Source of the DNA: Candidatus Iainarchaeum sp.
Lineage (GTDB): Archaea > Iainarchaeota > Iainarchaeia > Iainarchaeales > GCA-2688035
Assembly: GCA_016931555.1 (NCBI GenBank)
Contig: JAFGEM010000042.1
Span: 1-9,532 of the forward strand
Reading direction: 5' to 3'
DNA: 9,532 bases
In this document: in pieces, positions 1 through 7,001 of the stretch
Position numbering within the stretch: position 1 is the first letter of the stretch
Layout of the letters: the number at the start of each line of letters is the position of its first letter
Position numbers and translations under genes: made by a program
The notes under the pieces: generated by a model
What the model saw: the letters and a program-made list of their open reading frames with translations, nothing else
What the model was told of the DNA's origin: nothing
Databases searched by the model: none

Positions 1-528
1 GGCGGAGTTTTTGTTTTTGATGAAGAAACCTATTTCACTGTAGTTGTAACAAACAACGATCCAATAGAAAAAACCCTTAATGCGGAATATTTTTCGCCCA
101 CAATCTCAGAGCTAATTGATGTTCCTGAAACTATTCCCGCAAACTCAGAAGCTAGATTCAGGGCAAGAATAGAGCCTAATAAAGAACTCAAGGGACAGAC
201 ATATGAAAGCACGCTAATTGTGGAGCTTGACAATGAAAAAATTGTGAAAAAAATTGATTTGGCTTTTAAAGGCTCTGATTCACAGGGCAATGGCTCAGGC
301 ATAACAGACTCAAACCAAAACATTATTTTTGACTTTAACGGCATTGCATCGGGATTTGCAACTCTCGTTGATTTCAATGCAGTGGCGGGATTCTTTTCAG
401 GATTAACAAATGCCTCAGCAATACCCCCAGAAGCATTGTCAGCAAGCCTTCTTGACATTTTACTTGCATTGATTGCAGCAGTATTACTCCTTGCTTTTAT
501 AGCAAGATTTGTACGGAGGATCAAGTGA
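1..528 (+). CDS. Membrane-anchored surface protein with Ig-like domain, 5'-truncated
   Basis: The frame is open from the first base of the window, so the gene begins upstream; 175 residues are visible before the TGA at 526-528. Residues about 5-90 read as one beta-sandwich (Ig/NEW3-like) domain, with the VVVTNNDPIEKTL strand-turn-strand start and the 'ETIPANSEARFRARIEP' strand typical of such surface repeats. A Gly/Ser/Asn/Ala-rich linker (about 91-148) follows, then one hydrophobic helix (about 150-167, LLDILLALIAAVLLLAFIA) and a short basic end (RFVRRIK). This orientation fits an extracellular domain anchored by a C-terminal helix with the positive end in the cytoplasm. It lies 6 bases before the next gene, which has the same plan, so the two are very probably co-transcribed. 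The family is not recognised beyond archaeal Ig-repeat surface protein, and the missing N-terminus may hold more repeats. No function can be stated. Confidence 0.8.
   Translation, partial: GGVFVFDEETYFTVVVTNNDPIEKTLNAEYFSPTISELIDVPETIPANSEARFRARIEPNKELKGQTYESTLIVELDNEKIVKKIDLAFKGSDSQGNGSGITDSNQNIIFDFNGIASGFATLVDFNAVAGFFSGLTNASAIPPEALSASLLDILLALIAAVLLLAFIARFVRRIK
515..519 (+). promoter_or_regulatory. Shine-Dalgarno site for the 613-residue surface protein
   Basis: GGAGG lies inside the end of the preceding gene, 15 bases before the ATG at 535. This is longer than the usual 5-9 bases, but no other ATG, GTG or TTG in that frame lies nearer because a TAA at 529-531 closes it. The start at 535 is therefore fixed. 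Translation may also be helped by termination of the upstream gene at 528. Confidence 0.45.
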
Positions 529-534
529 TAAACA

Positions 535-2376
535 ATGAATTACACAAAACTCTTGGCAATAGCTTTCATGCTGGTTTTTGCCTCTCAGGCACTGGCACTG
601 GAATTCAATGAAATAGCAGTTACCCCGGGAAGGGAAACTGTATTCACTACACCAAACAACAACATTGGATTAGTATACACATTCAGAAACCTTTCAAACG
701 AACAAAAATGCGTTCAAATTGAAATGACTGGAAACTCGCCATTTGTTTCCGGAGAATTTGCAGACCATGATTTCTGCCTAAATGCAGGCGAGAGCACTCA
801 AATGGCTTTAACAATTCTCACAACAGATGCACCGCGCGCAAATTATACTCTTGAAGCACGCATTTCTGTTGACGGGCAGGAAAATTTTGTTCCTCTCGTG
901 GATATTACTGTGGGCGAAAACGGGGCAATAGAGGTTATTCCCTATCCAACAGACGTTTGCAGGGGAGAAAGAGAATACATTAACGTTCTCGTCAGAAACA
1001 AGACAGCGCAATTCAAGACAGTTGAATTGAACGCTGAAAACGAGCTTTTGCTTCCAAGCTTTGAAACCACAAGGCTTTATCTTGACGCGTATCAAGAAAG
1101 AAATGTGAAGCTCTATGTTCACACAAACTCTTACACAATGCTTGGCCCAAAAGAAGTCAGCATTTATGCCACAACAGGCTCTGATTACATTAAGAGAACA
1201 ACAACAATCAATGTAAAGGACTGTGAAGGAATTGTCGCACCAAACTTCGAGGTTACACTGAGTTCAACATGCAGCAATGTTGAAAAAACCAAAGCCTCGA
1301 AAATAAACTTTTCAATTAGAAACCTTTCCTCACAAGAACAGGCTGTTTACATGGCTGTTCTGAGTGACCTGCCAAGCTATTTGTCGGCAACTGCAGTTAC
1401 TCTTGACTCGCACGAGGAAAGGACATTCCAGTTTGATGTAAACGCGCGCATTAGCGATGAAGTTGGAGACCACAACCTAACATTGGTTGTTTGGAATCAA
1501 TACCACAGAATCGAAAAACATAAGTGTATTAGAGTGCGCCCAATCGAACTGGGAAGCCTAAGCCTGTTGAATGACGACATTGAAATCCGATCTTGTGAAA
1601 CAGGGATATTCAGGTTTTCGGCTTCAAACATCGGAGACCAAAATATTGATGTTAATTTTAGGGTTTCAAATGTTCCGGAAAAAATAAGCGTTGATTTCTC
1701 AGACTCCAACTTTAAATTGGCTGAGAATCACTCAAAGGAGATTTTCATGTATGTCTCTGTTGAGGACGGCGCAGAACTTGGAAACTATGATTTGAATGTA
1801 TTGGCAAAGTTTGGCAGCAAAACACTGCAATTCAGGCCAAGCTTTACTGTTGTCGAAAAAACCCCTGCAATAGAAAAAGGGCTTGTTTTAGAGAGCTATC
1901 CATTGCAGGTGCAGGCAACACCAAACAGCGAAAAAACAATTTCAATAGAGCTAAGGAACAATTCCGACGCTACTATTGACGGCATTAGCGTTAGAATAAA
2001 GAATCTCCCCCAGGAGATACATGCAAGCGCTGTAAGCGAAATTGTTTTGTTTCCCACAGAATCCAAAAAAGCAGAAATTACCCTGACAATCGGAGACATT
2101 GAAAGCGGGTTCTACAAGGGAATGCTTGAGATTACAAGCCCTGAGGGCACAATAGTAAGAGACATTGAATTTGCAGTTTCTTCACAGGGAGAAGAAGAGG
2201 ATGAAGAGACAGCAAACGGGATATTAGCAGGATTGTTTACACTTGGCGAAAACCTTGCATTTGGCCTGGTGTTTGCAGTTGTAATCCTGTTACTTGCAAT
2301 AATTGTAATAGGATTCGTTGTTTCGAGAGAAAACAAAAATATGGCAATAAAAAAGGAGTTGTGGGTGAGACGATGA
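535..2376 (+). CDS. Secreted, membrane-anchored protein with five Ig/NEW3-like repeats
   Basis: 613 residues. Residues 1-21 are a signal peptide (MNYTKLLAIAFMLVFASQALA, likely cut after ALA). About five beta-sandwich repeats of roughly 100 residues follow (22-129, 130-229, 230-331, 332-442, 443-550). Each has an 'N-x-(S/T/G)' strand such as FRNLSNEQ, VRNKTAQF, IRNLSSQE, ASNIGDQN and LRNNSDAT near its start. Cysteines recur near repeat boundaries (Cys230 in VKDCEG, Cys331 in HKCIRV, and in STC and RSC), suggesting disulfides outside the cell. At least eight N-x-S/T sequons suggest heavy N-glycosylation. An acidic linker (EEEDEE) leads to one transmembrane helix (574-596) and a short basic tail. 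The plan resembles archaeal COG1470-like or NEW3/CARDB-type membrane proteins; repeat identity was judged by eye. It overlaps the next gene by four bases. The role, perhaps envelope structure or adhesion, is inferred only from architecture. Confidence 0.85.
   Translation: MNYTKLLAIAFMLVFASQALALEFNEIAVTPGRETVFTTPNNNIGLVYTFRNLSNEQKCVQIEMTGNSPFVSGEFADHDFCLNAGESTQMALTILTTDAPRANYTLEARISVDGQENFVPLVDITVGENGAIEVIPYPTDVCRGEREYINVLVRNKTAQFKTVELNAENELLLPSFETTRLYLDAYQERNVKLYVHTNSYTMLGPKEVSIYATTGSDYIKRTTTINVKDCEGIVAPNFEVTLSSTCSNVEKTKASKINFSIRNLSSQEQAVYMAVLSDLPSYLSATAVTLDSHEERTFQFDVNARISDEVGDHNLTLVVWNQYHRIEKHKCIRVRPIELGSLSLLNDDIEIRSCETGIFRFSASNIGDQNIDVNFRVSNVPEKISVDFSDSNFKLAENHSKEIFMYVSVEDGAELGNYDLNVLAKFGSKTLQFRPSFTVVEKTPAIEKGLVLESYPLQVQATPNSEKTISIELRNNSDATIDGISVRIKNLPQEIHASAVSEIVLFPTESKKAEITLTIGDIESGFYKGMLEITSPEGTIVRDIEFAVSSQGEEEDEETANGILAGLFTLGENLAFGLVFAVVILLLAIIVIGFVVSRENKNMAIKKELWVRR
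2364..2368 (+). promoter_or_regulatory. Ribosome binding site that fixes the start of the next gene
   Basis: GGTGA, complementary to the archaeal 16S rRNA 3' end, ends 4 bases before the ATG at 2373. A GGAG at 2355-2358 lies only 2 bases before an in-frame GTG at 2361, too close to serve it. The ATG is preferred because it gives a clean signal peptide (MKKMLLGIVLV) and an ATGA stop-start overlap with the upstream gene. Confidence 0.6.
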
Positions 2377-4670
2377 AAAAAATGTTATTGGGAATAGTTT
2401 TGGTTTTTTTGTTCAGCGCAGCAAACGCTTCAAGTGTAACAGGGGAGTTTTCATTTGAATGTGACTGCCTGACAGTTGACAGGGGAGTATTTACCCTAAC
2501 AAATGATGCGAGCCAGTCACAGACATTCACTATCAGCGCTGCAGGAGATACAAAAGACTGGATTAACCTGAACGGGCAATGGATAGGGCAAGCCCCGCTA
2601 AAAGTAACACTCGGCGCTGGAGAATCAGTAAAACTATATGCATTTGTTGATCCTCCGGGATGCTACATTACGCCCGGCAACTATGTTATAACAGTAAACT
2701 TTTCAAGCCCGCTCGAAAACTTCTCACAATCACTCAACGTAGAAATAAAGGCAAGCAGATTCGTAAACATTGATTTAAACAAAGAAAACATTGCACTAAA
2801 ACAGTGCGAAAAAGAGGAACTGGATTTAACAGTCACAAACACGGGAAAAAGCGATGAACTTGTCTTCGTATCAGTAACAGGCCTCCCAGGGGCATGGGTG
2901 GACTATTCAACTGAAAGCTTTATTTTGGAAAAAGGGGCATCCAAAAAAATGAAAATGCTAATTGAGCCTCCGTGCTCTGCACAGGCAAAAAAATACCCTT
3001 TTGAAATAAAAGCAGTAATACAAAACACTGGCTTTACTGTTGCAAAAAGCCTTTCACTCGAAATAATTGATGCACAGCAAATACAAATTTCAAGCAATCC
3101 TTTGAAAGCATGCGGAGACAAGGAAACAACAATGCCAATCAGAATCAAGAACATTGGAAGGCTTGATGATTCAATAGAAGTCTCTGCAAGCGGCTTGGAC
3201 TGGGCAGTAATACAGCCAACAATATTGTCTCTTGCACCGGAAGAAGAGGCTGTTGTTAATGCTACATTCAAAAAAACCAACGCAGGAACACAGGACTACA
3301 CCTTTACAGTGAAAGCGCATTCAAGGGCATTCAATAAAACAACAGAAAAGGAATTCACTGTTTCACTTGTAGACTGTTACGGCGTAACCATAAAAAGCGT
3401 TAATGCAAACAGCCAGGATACAGAAAGTCCAGAGGCATGCATTGAAGAAAAACTCGAGTATGTGTTTGAATTGGAAAATGACAAGGCAATGCCAATAGAA
3501 ATTGATGTCAGCCTGCGCGGAGCAAACGCGCTCATAACCCCCAGCAAGGCAACTATTGCTCCCGGAGCAACAGAATCCTTTACAATAAAAATAGATTTGA
3601 GCCAAGAGACAGCAGGGGAACACAACTTTGATTTAGTAATAGATTCAGATTACTTTTCAATGACGAGAGAATTCAAGTTCACTGTGGTTGACTGCTATGC
3701 TTTGGATGTTGACTATGACGGATTGAATAATACAATTGAAGTTGAAGCCTGCTATACAACGGAAGAAGGCAGAAACCCGTACATTGTCACTATGAAGAAT
3801 ACCGGAACAAAGGCTGTTACTGTTACAGCAACAGTTTCCGGAATGGACTGGGTTTACTTCCAGCCGGGCGTTTTTGACATAAACCCGCAGGATGAAAAAC
3901 AAATCTATGTTTACTTTGACCCGCCATACGATACAAGGCACGGTTTATACAAGGCCGACTTGAGAATAACAGCAAAATACATTGAACACTCAAAGGTTGT
4001 TGATGTCAAAGTATTTGGAGGATTGTATGCAGAGCTTGGAGACGCAAATGTCTCGGCATCAGGAAAACTGGGCGAAATTATTGAGGAAACCGAGAAAAAG
4101 GTTGAAGTTTCTTTGAGCATTAGAAACGATTCAAATTCAATGCTCAGAGTGGAAAACTTTAATGCAATAGGATACAATGCAGAATTTGATTTTACCCCAA
4201 CCTCGCTTACACCTCAAGAAACTCTTGAAGTGAAAATGACCTTGCTTTTGGGCAAGGATTTCGAGGAAACTGTTTTCACTGTGCCAGTGAGAATAACAAC
4301 AGACAAGGGCTCTGTTACAAGGGAAGTAGAAGTTGATTTGAATGCCCCAATTGACCAAGAGCCGGAGCCTATTCCGCTTTCAGGATTCTTTGGCCTGGGA
4401 AGCCTCAGAGACCTTGCATTAGTCGGCTTGATTGTCATTGTACTGGCAATAGTCCTTGTAATGATTTTCAAGTCAGGAACAAAAGAAGAGAAAGAGGAAA
4501 AAGAGCCAGAGTCTTATTGGCAGCCGCCCGAAGAAAAGAATGAAAAAATTACGAGCGCGGGATTGGCAGAATTGGGCAAAAAAATACGGGCAAAACCCAA
4601 ATCAAAAAGCAGGGCAAAGCCTAAAAGAAAATTTTCAAGAAAGCCCAAAACAAGGGCAAGAAAAAGATAA
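2373..4670 (+). CDS. Secreted surface protein with six Ig-like repeats and a basic cytoplasmic tail
   Basis: 765 residues from the ATG at 2373; an in-frame GTG at 2361 would add four residues. Residues 1-19 form a signal peptide (cut after ANA). Six beta-sandwich repeats follow, at about 20-129, 130-233, 234-335, 336-441, 442-547 and 548-665. Their first strands carry a Cys then an N-x-G/S turn (KQCEKEELDLTVTNTG, KACGDKETTMPIRIKNIG, EACYTTEEGRN). Cysteines probably pair within or between repeats (30 or 32 with 97, 145 with 201, 335 with 356, 441 with 460). Repeats 1, 2 and 5 share a Pro-Pro motif (DPPG, EPPC, DPPY). About seven N-glycosylation sequons are present. Residues 681-699 are one transmembrane helix, followed by a 66-residue tail that is first acidic (KEEKEEKEPE) and then extremely basic (736-765, repeated RAKPK/RKPK). 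It is the last gene of the three-gene surface operon. The exact function is unknown; an S-layer-like, adhesive or scaffold role is inference. Confidence 0.85.
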   Translation: MKKMLLGIVLVFLFSAANASSVTGEFSFECDCLTVDRGVFTLTNDASQSQTFTISAAGDTKDWINLNGQWIGQAPLKVTLGAGESVKLYAFVDPPGCYITPGNYVITVNFSSPLENFSQSLNVEIKASRFVNIDLNKENIALKQCEKEELDLTVTNTGKSDELVFVSVTGLPGAWVDYSTESFILEKGASKKMKMLIEPPCSAQAKKYPFEIKAVIQNTGFTVAKSLSLEIIDAQQIQISSNPLKACGDKETTMPIRIKNIGRLDDSIEVSASGLDWAVIQPTILSLAPEEEAVVNATFKKTNAGTQDYTFTVKAHSRAFNKTTEKEFTVSLVDCYGVTIKSVNANSQDTESPEACIEEKLEYVFELENDKAMPIEIDVSLRGANALITPSKATIAPGATESFTIKIDLSQETAGEHNFDLVIDSDYFSMTREFKFTVVDCYALDVDYDGLNNTIEVEACYTTEEGRNPYIVTMKNTGTKAVTVTATVSGMDWVYFQPGVFDINPQDEKQIYVYFDPPYDTRHGLYKADLRITAKYIEHSKVVDVKVFGGLYAELGDANVSASGKLGEIIEETEKKVEVSLSIRNDSNSMLRVENFNAIGYNAEFDFTPTSLTPQETLEVKMTLLLGKDFEETVFTVPVRITTDKGSVTREVEVDLNAPIDQEPEPIPLSGFFGLGSLRDLALVGLIVIVLAIVLVMIFKSGTKEEKEEKEPESYWQPPEEKNEKITSAGLAELGKKIRAKPKSKSRAKPKRKFSRKPKTRARKR

Positions 4671-4689
4671 GCCAAAAAAAATTAACCTC

Positions 4690-4739
4690 GGGGAAAGCGC
4701 AGGCAAAACAAGGCCTTTCTCCCCTCCTTTTTTCTTTTT
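4690..4739 (+). terminator. Probable terminator of the surface-protein operon
   Basis: GGGGAAAG (4690-4697) can pair with CTTTCTCCCC (4715-4724) with one bulged base, and this is followed by a pyrimidine tract TTTTTTCTTTTT (4728-4739). A T-rich tract is the usual archaeal termination signal. It starts about 20 bases past the stop of the last operon gene and precedes a convergent gene, so termination is expected here. Confidence 0.5.
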
Positions 4740-4742
4740 AAC

Positions 4743-4748
4743 AAAAAA
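4743..4748 (-). terminator. Possible T-tract terminator of the metallopeptidase gene
   Basis: On the minus strand a run of six T lies about 27 bases beyond the TAA of the secreted metallopeptidase. No stable hairpin is visible before it. Its position in the 104-base gap between two convergent genes is the main support. Confidence 0.25.
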
Positions 4749-4774
4749 TTGAAAGAATCCGCCCATTTTTGCAG

Positions 4775-6910
4775 TTAATTGCTGCCGCCCAATATGCCTT
4801 GTGCAAAGTTCTTGTTTATTGTGCTCAGGCCTTTCAAAAGATTGGTTGGCTTTTCCAAAACACATATTGGCATGCCCTTAAATTTTTGGATGTTAGTGCA
4901 CCACCATTCTTCATCCATTTTTCCGTCGCTTGCTGTTTTCCACATGTCAACTATCAATAGTATTTTTTGCTTTAATTTTTCATCTTTAAGCGCTTTTGCA
5001 ACTATTTTCTCAGTGTCAGAATTATCTGCCAAAAGGAATGCAGAGGTTTCTGCAAAATCCTCTGCAGCATTTGACTGCGCATACTTTGAAACCTCAACTG
5101 GAATAAAACCCTCTTTGTCACTTGCATTCTTCCAGTTTTCTCCCAAGTAAGCGGAATTATTTCCGGCAGCATTAAGCTTTGAAAACTCCTCTGCTTTAGA
5201 GCCAGTGCATGTCCACTTTTCTCCGGCCTCTAATTTGTCTGTATCACCGAATATAAAGCAGTTGTGGTAATCCATGTTGTGCGTGAACTCGTGCAATGCA
5301 GTAAGTTTTATATCCTCATAATTGCCCTGGTACTTAAAATTGTAAATGAAAGACTGCATTTCTATTGCGCTTCCTTTAAAACCCGTGTATTTTGCGTCAT
5401 CTCCATGAAACTTTCTGTATGCCTCATCGCGCGTGTAAATTGATTCCAAATACTTTCCAACAACGCCCGGAGGAAAGGTTCCGTGGAATGCGGTAATGCC
5501 TGCTTTGAGATCATCACCCATTACCGCGGCATTCGGTTTTGTGCCCGAATAACAAACATTATAACTCAATCCTGCTGTTGTTTCTGAATTAGACCAAAGC
5601 CTTGTTTTATCTGCGGGCTTAATCATTAAGCATACTTGGTCAGGCATGTTGAAAACGCTGATTGCATCATCGCCCGAACCAACCTTGAAAACAGGAGTCA
5701 CAGAAACTGGCTTATTGTCACTGCCAGTGAGTTTGCCAAAAACATCTCCCTCTCCAAACTTGCACCTGTCATAAACCCCTTCTCTAACCATTGTCCCAGT
5801 AGGAGTCGGGTCAACAGCCTCTTCTGTCACAGTACAAGTCCCGCCTGAACATGTTGTTTGCGGGTCTGGGAGGCTGCTTAACTCAATGTTTTTGAATTTT
5901 ATTTCATCTGCTGGGTTGTCTCCGCCATCCCAGGCATCAATTTTAGCATAAACATTTATTGTTTGCCCTGGCTCTATATCATGCCAGCCAGTGTGTGCAT
6001 CCCAAACAGCAATATCTGGTTTTACTCTGAAGTTTGTTGTTGGGGTACTGCCTCTTGATGTCATAACTCCGGTTGAGGCATCATAAATTTGATAGCAAAA
6101 TTGTATCTTATCAGAATAAGAATTAACTGCATTATTTGCATAGGCAGAGCAACCATCAAAAGCAGCAACCTCTTTGTCGTTTAGAAAAAACTTGACTTTT
6201 TGGTAGCTTCCAAACAAGCCTGGGCGCGTTCTCATTTCTCCGTTGAACTTCCACTGCCAATTGCTTTTTTTTTCAACCTGGGCAGGGTCAATATAATAGG
6301 GTATTTCCTGGAGGTTATGGGATTCTATTAGTGTATCCAAAGTGTTTCTTGAATACACAGGAAGTTTACCCCCCGTTTCTTTTAATTTCAAATTCAATTT
6401 TATATTCCTAAATTTGACCTCGTCATCATCATTATCACTATAACTCCAGGCCGAAACTTCTGCATTAACATTTATTTGTTTAGCAGGATTTATTGCAAAC
6501 CAGGCGGTATTATTGCTGCCTTCTTTCGCATGACCTTCTTTCAAAACACTGGTTTGGGTATCTGTGGAGCCATCATAAATTTCATAGCAATAAAAAATTT
6601 GCCCGCCGTCTGACCAAGTAGCAGAACCGTCCTTGTACCAACAAGCGCTTAGAACAGCTACAGTATACCCCTTATAAACAAAAATTACTTTTTGAAAATA
6701 ACCATCATCATCAAAAACACCAGGCCTGAGGCGCACATGCAAAGCATCTCCCTTTGTCCAGGTGCCATCAGTTGCAACCTCATTCTCGGGAATAACATAA
6801 ACTATTGTGTTATCATGCTGTGATTCCACTATTTCCGCATTAACGCTCCCAATTCCACAGAGTAAAGCAATCGCAATCAGCGCGTATAATACTATTCTTT
6901 TATTTTTCAT
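4775..6910 (-). CDS. Secreted lethal-factor/PPEP-like zinc metallopeptidase with duplicated N-terminal domain
   Basis: 711 residues; signal peptide 1-25 (cut after VNA) and no C-terminal anchor, so it is probably released outside the cell. Residues about 26-176 and 200-346 are two copies of one unrecognised domain: RPGVF/RPGLF, then a Cys pair exactly 18 residues apart (90/108 and 254/272), FYCYEIYDGST versus FCYQIYDAST, and DEVKFRNIKL versus DEIKFKNIEL. A linker with CSGGTC (354-359) follows. Residues 368-530 are unassigned. The catalytic part has HEFTH (His540, Glu541, His544) and a downstream YAQSNAAEDFAE, with Tyr610 and Glu617 seven residues apart. Anthrax lethal factor (HEFGHAVD, then YGRTNEAEFFAE) and clostridial Pro-Pro endopeptidases (M34-like gluzincins) have the same arrangement: two His and the Glu bind zinc, and the Tyr stabilises the transition state. 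Peptidase activity is well supported; the substrate is unknown. It is transcribed alone and is convergent to the surface-protein operon. A putative zinc-binding peptidase of another gluzincin family is the main alternative. Confidence 0.85.
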   Translation of the reverse strand: MKNKRIVLYALIAIALLCGIGSVNAEIVESQHDNTIVYVIPENEVATDGTWTKGDALHVRLRPGVFDDDGYFQKVIFVYKGYTVAVLSACWYKDGSATWSDGGQIFYCYEIYDGSTDTQTSVLKEGHAKEGSNNTAWFAINPAKQINVNAEVSAWSYSDNDDDEVKFRNIKLNLKLKETGGKLPVYSRNTLDTLIESHNLQEIPYYIDPAQVEKKSNWQWKFNGEMRTRPGLFGSYQKVKFFLNDKEVAAFDGCSAYANNAVNSYSDKIQFCYQIYDASTGVMTSRGSTPTTNFRVKPDIAVWDAHTGWHDIEPGQTINVYAKIDAWDGGDNPADEIKFKNIELSSLPDPQTTCSGGTCTVTEEAVDPTPTGTMVREGVYDRCKFGEGDVFGKLTGSDNKPVSVTPVFKVGSGDDAISVFNMPDQVCLMIKPADKTRLWSNSETTAGLSYNVCYSGTKPNAAVMGDDLKAGITAFHGTFPPGVVGKYLESIYTRDEAYRKFHGDDAKYTGFKGSAIEMQSFIYNFKYQGNYEDIKLTALHEFTHNMDYHNCFIFGDTDKLEAGEKWTCTGSKAEEFSKLNAAGNNSAYLGENWKNASDKEGFIPVEVSKYAQSNAAEDFAETSAFLLADNSDTEKIVAKALKDEKLKQKILLIVDMWKTASDGKMDEEWWCTNIQKFKGMPICVLEKPTNLLKGLSTINKNFAQGILGGSN

Positions 6911-6934
6911 ATAATGTTTTATTGTTTTTTATGT

Positions 6935-6942
6935 AATTTAAA
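6935..6942 (-). promoter_or_regulatory. TATA box of the metallopeptidase gene (leaderless)
   Basis: On the minus strand AAACC is followed by TTTAAATT, with its centre about 28 bases before the ATG at 6910. There is no Shine-Dalgarno sequence in the short A/T-rich gap, so transcription probably starts at or next to the ATG, the normal archaeal leaderless arrangement. Confidence 0.55.
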
Positions 6943-6974
6943 GGTTTCTTTTGGTGTGACGAAAACAAAGGTTT
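6940..6974. repeat. Two direct copies of AAAGGTTT in the divergent promoter region
   Basis: AAAGGTTT occurs at 6940-6947 and again at 6967-6974, exactly 27 bases apart. The first copy overlaps the minus-strand TATA box and its upstream BRE position; the second overlaps the plus-strand BRE and TATA box. This may be a shared factor-binding site, or simply the base preferences of archaeal promoters. Confidence 0.4.
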
Positions 6975-6978
6975 AATA
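6971..6978 (+). promoter_or_regulatory. TATA box of the 100-residue basic protein gene (leaderless)
   Basis: AAAGG is followed by TTTAATA, centred 27 bases before the ATG at 7002. No convincing Shine-Dalgarno sequence precedes the ATG (the gap is T-rich), so a leaderless transcript is likely. It faces away from the metallopeptidase promoter within the same 91-base gap. Confidence 0.5.
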
Positions 6979-7001
6979 GCCAGAAGGGTTTTTTTGTTGT
7001 T

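Noticed and set aside
30..524. Long minus-strand open frame of 164 residues opposite the first gene
   Set aside because: It mirrors the codon structure of the plus-strand surface protein, has no promoter or ribosome site, and its translation is low-complexity Ser/Ala-rich without a recognisable domain.
2361..2372. GTG at 2361 as start of the 765-residue surface protein
   Set aside because: The GGAG before it is only 2 bases away, whereas the ATG at 2373 has a GGTGA at normal distance, a cleaner signal peptide and a coupling ATGA overlap.
4635..4960. Short open frames on both strands around the convergent gene ends
   Set aside because: They are shadows of the surface protein and metallopeptidase frames and of the T-rich terminator, with no start signals and no domain character.
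6853..6859. Possible lipoprotein box (LLCG, Cys18) in the metallopeptidase signal peptide
   Set aside because: The residue before the Cys is Leu rather than Gly, Ala or Ser, the Cys sits inside the hydrophobic core, and a good ordinary cleavage site (VNA, residue 25) follows.
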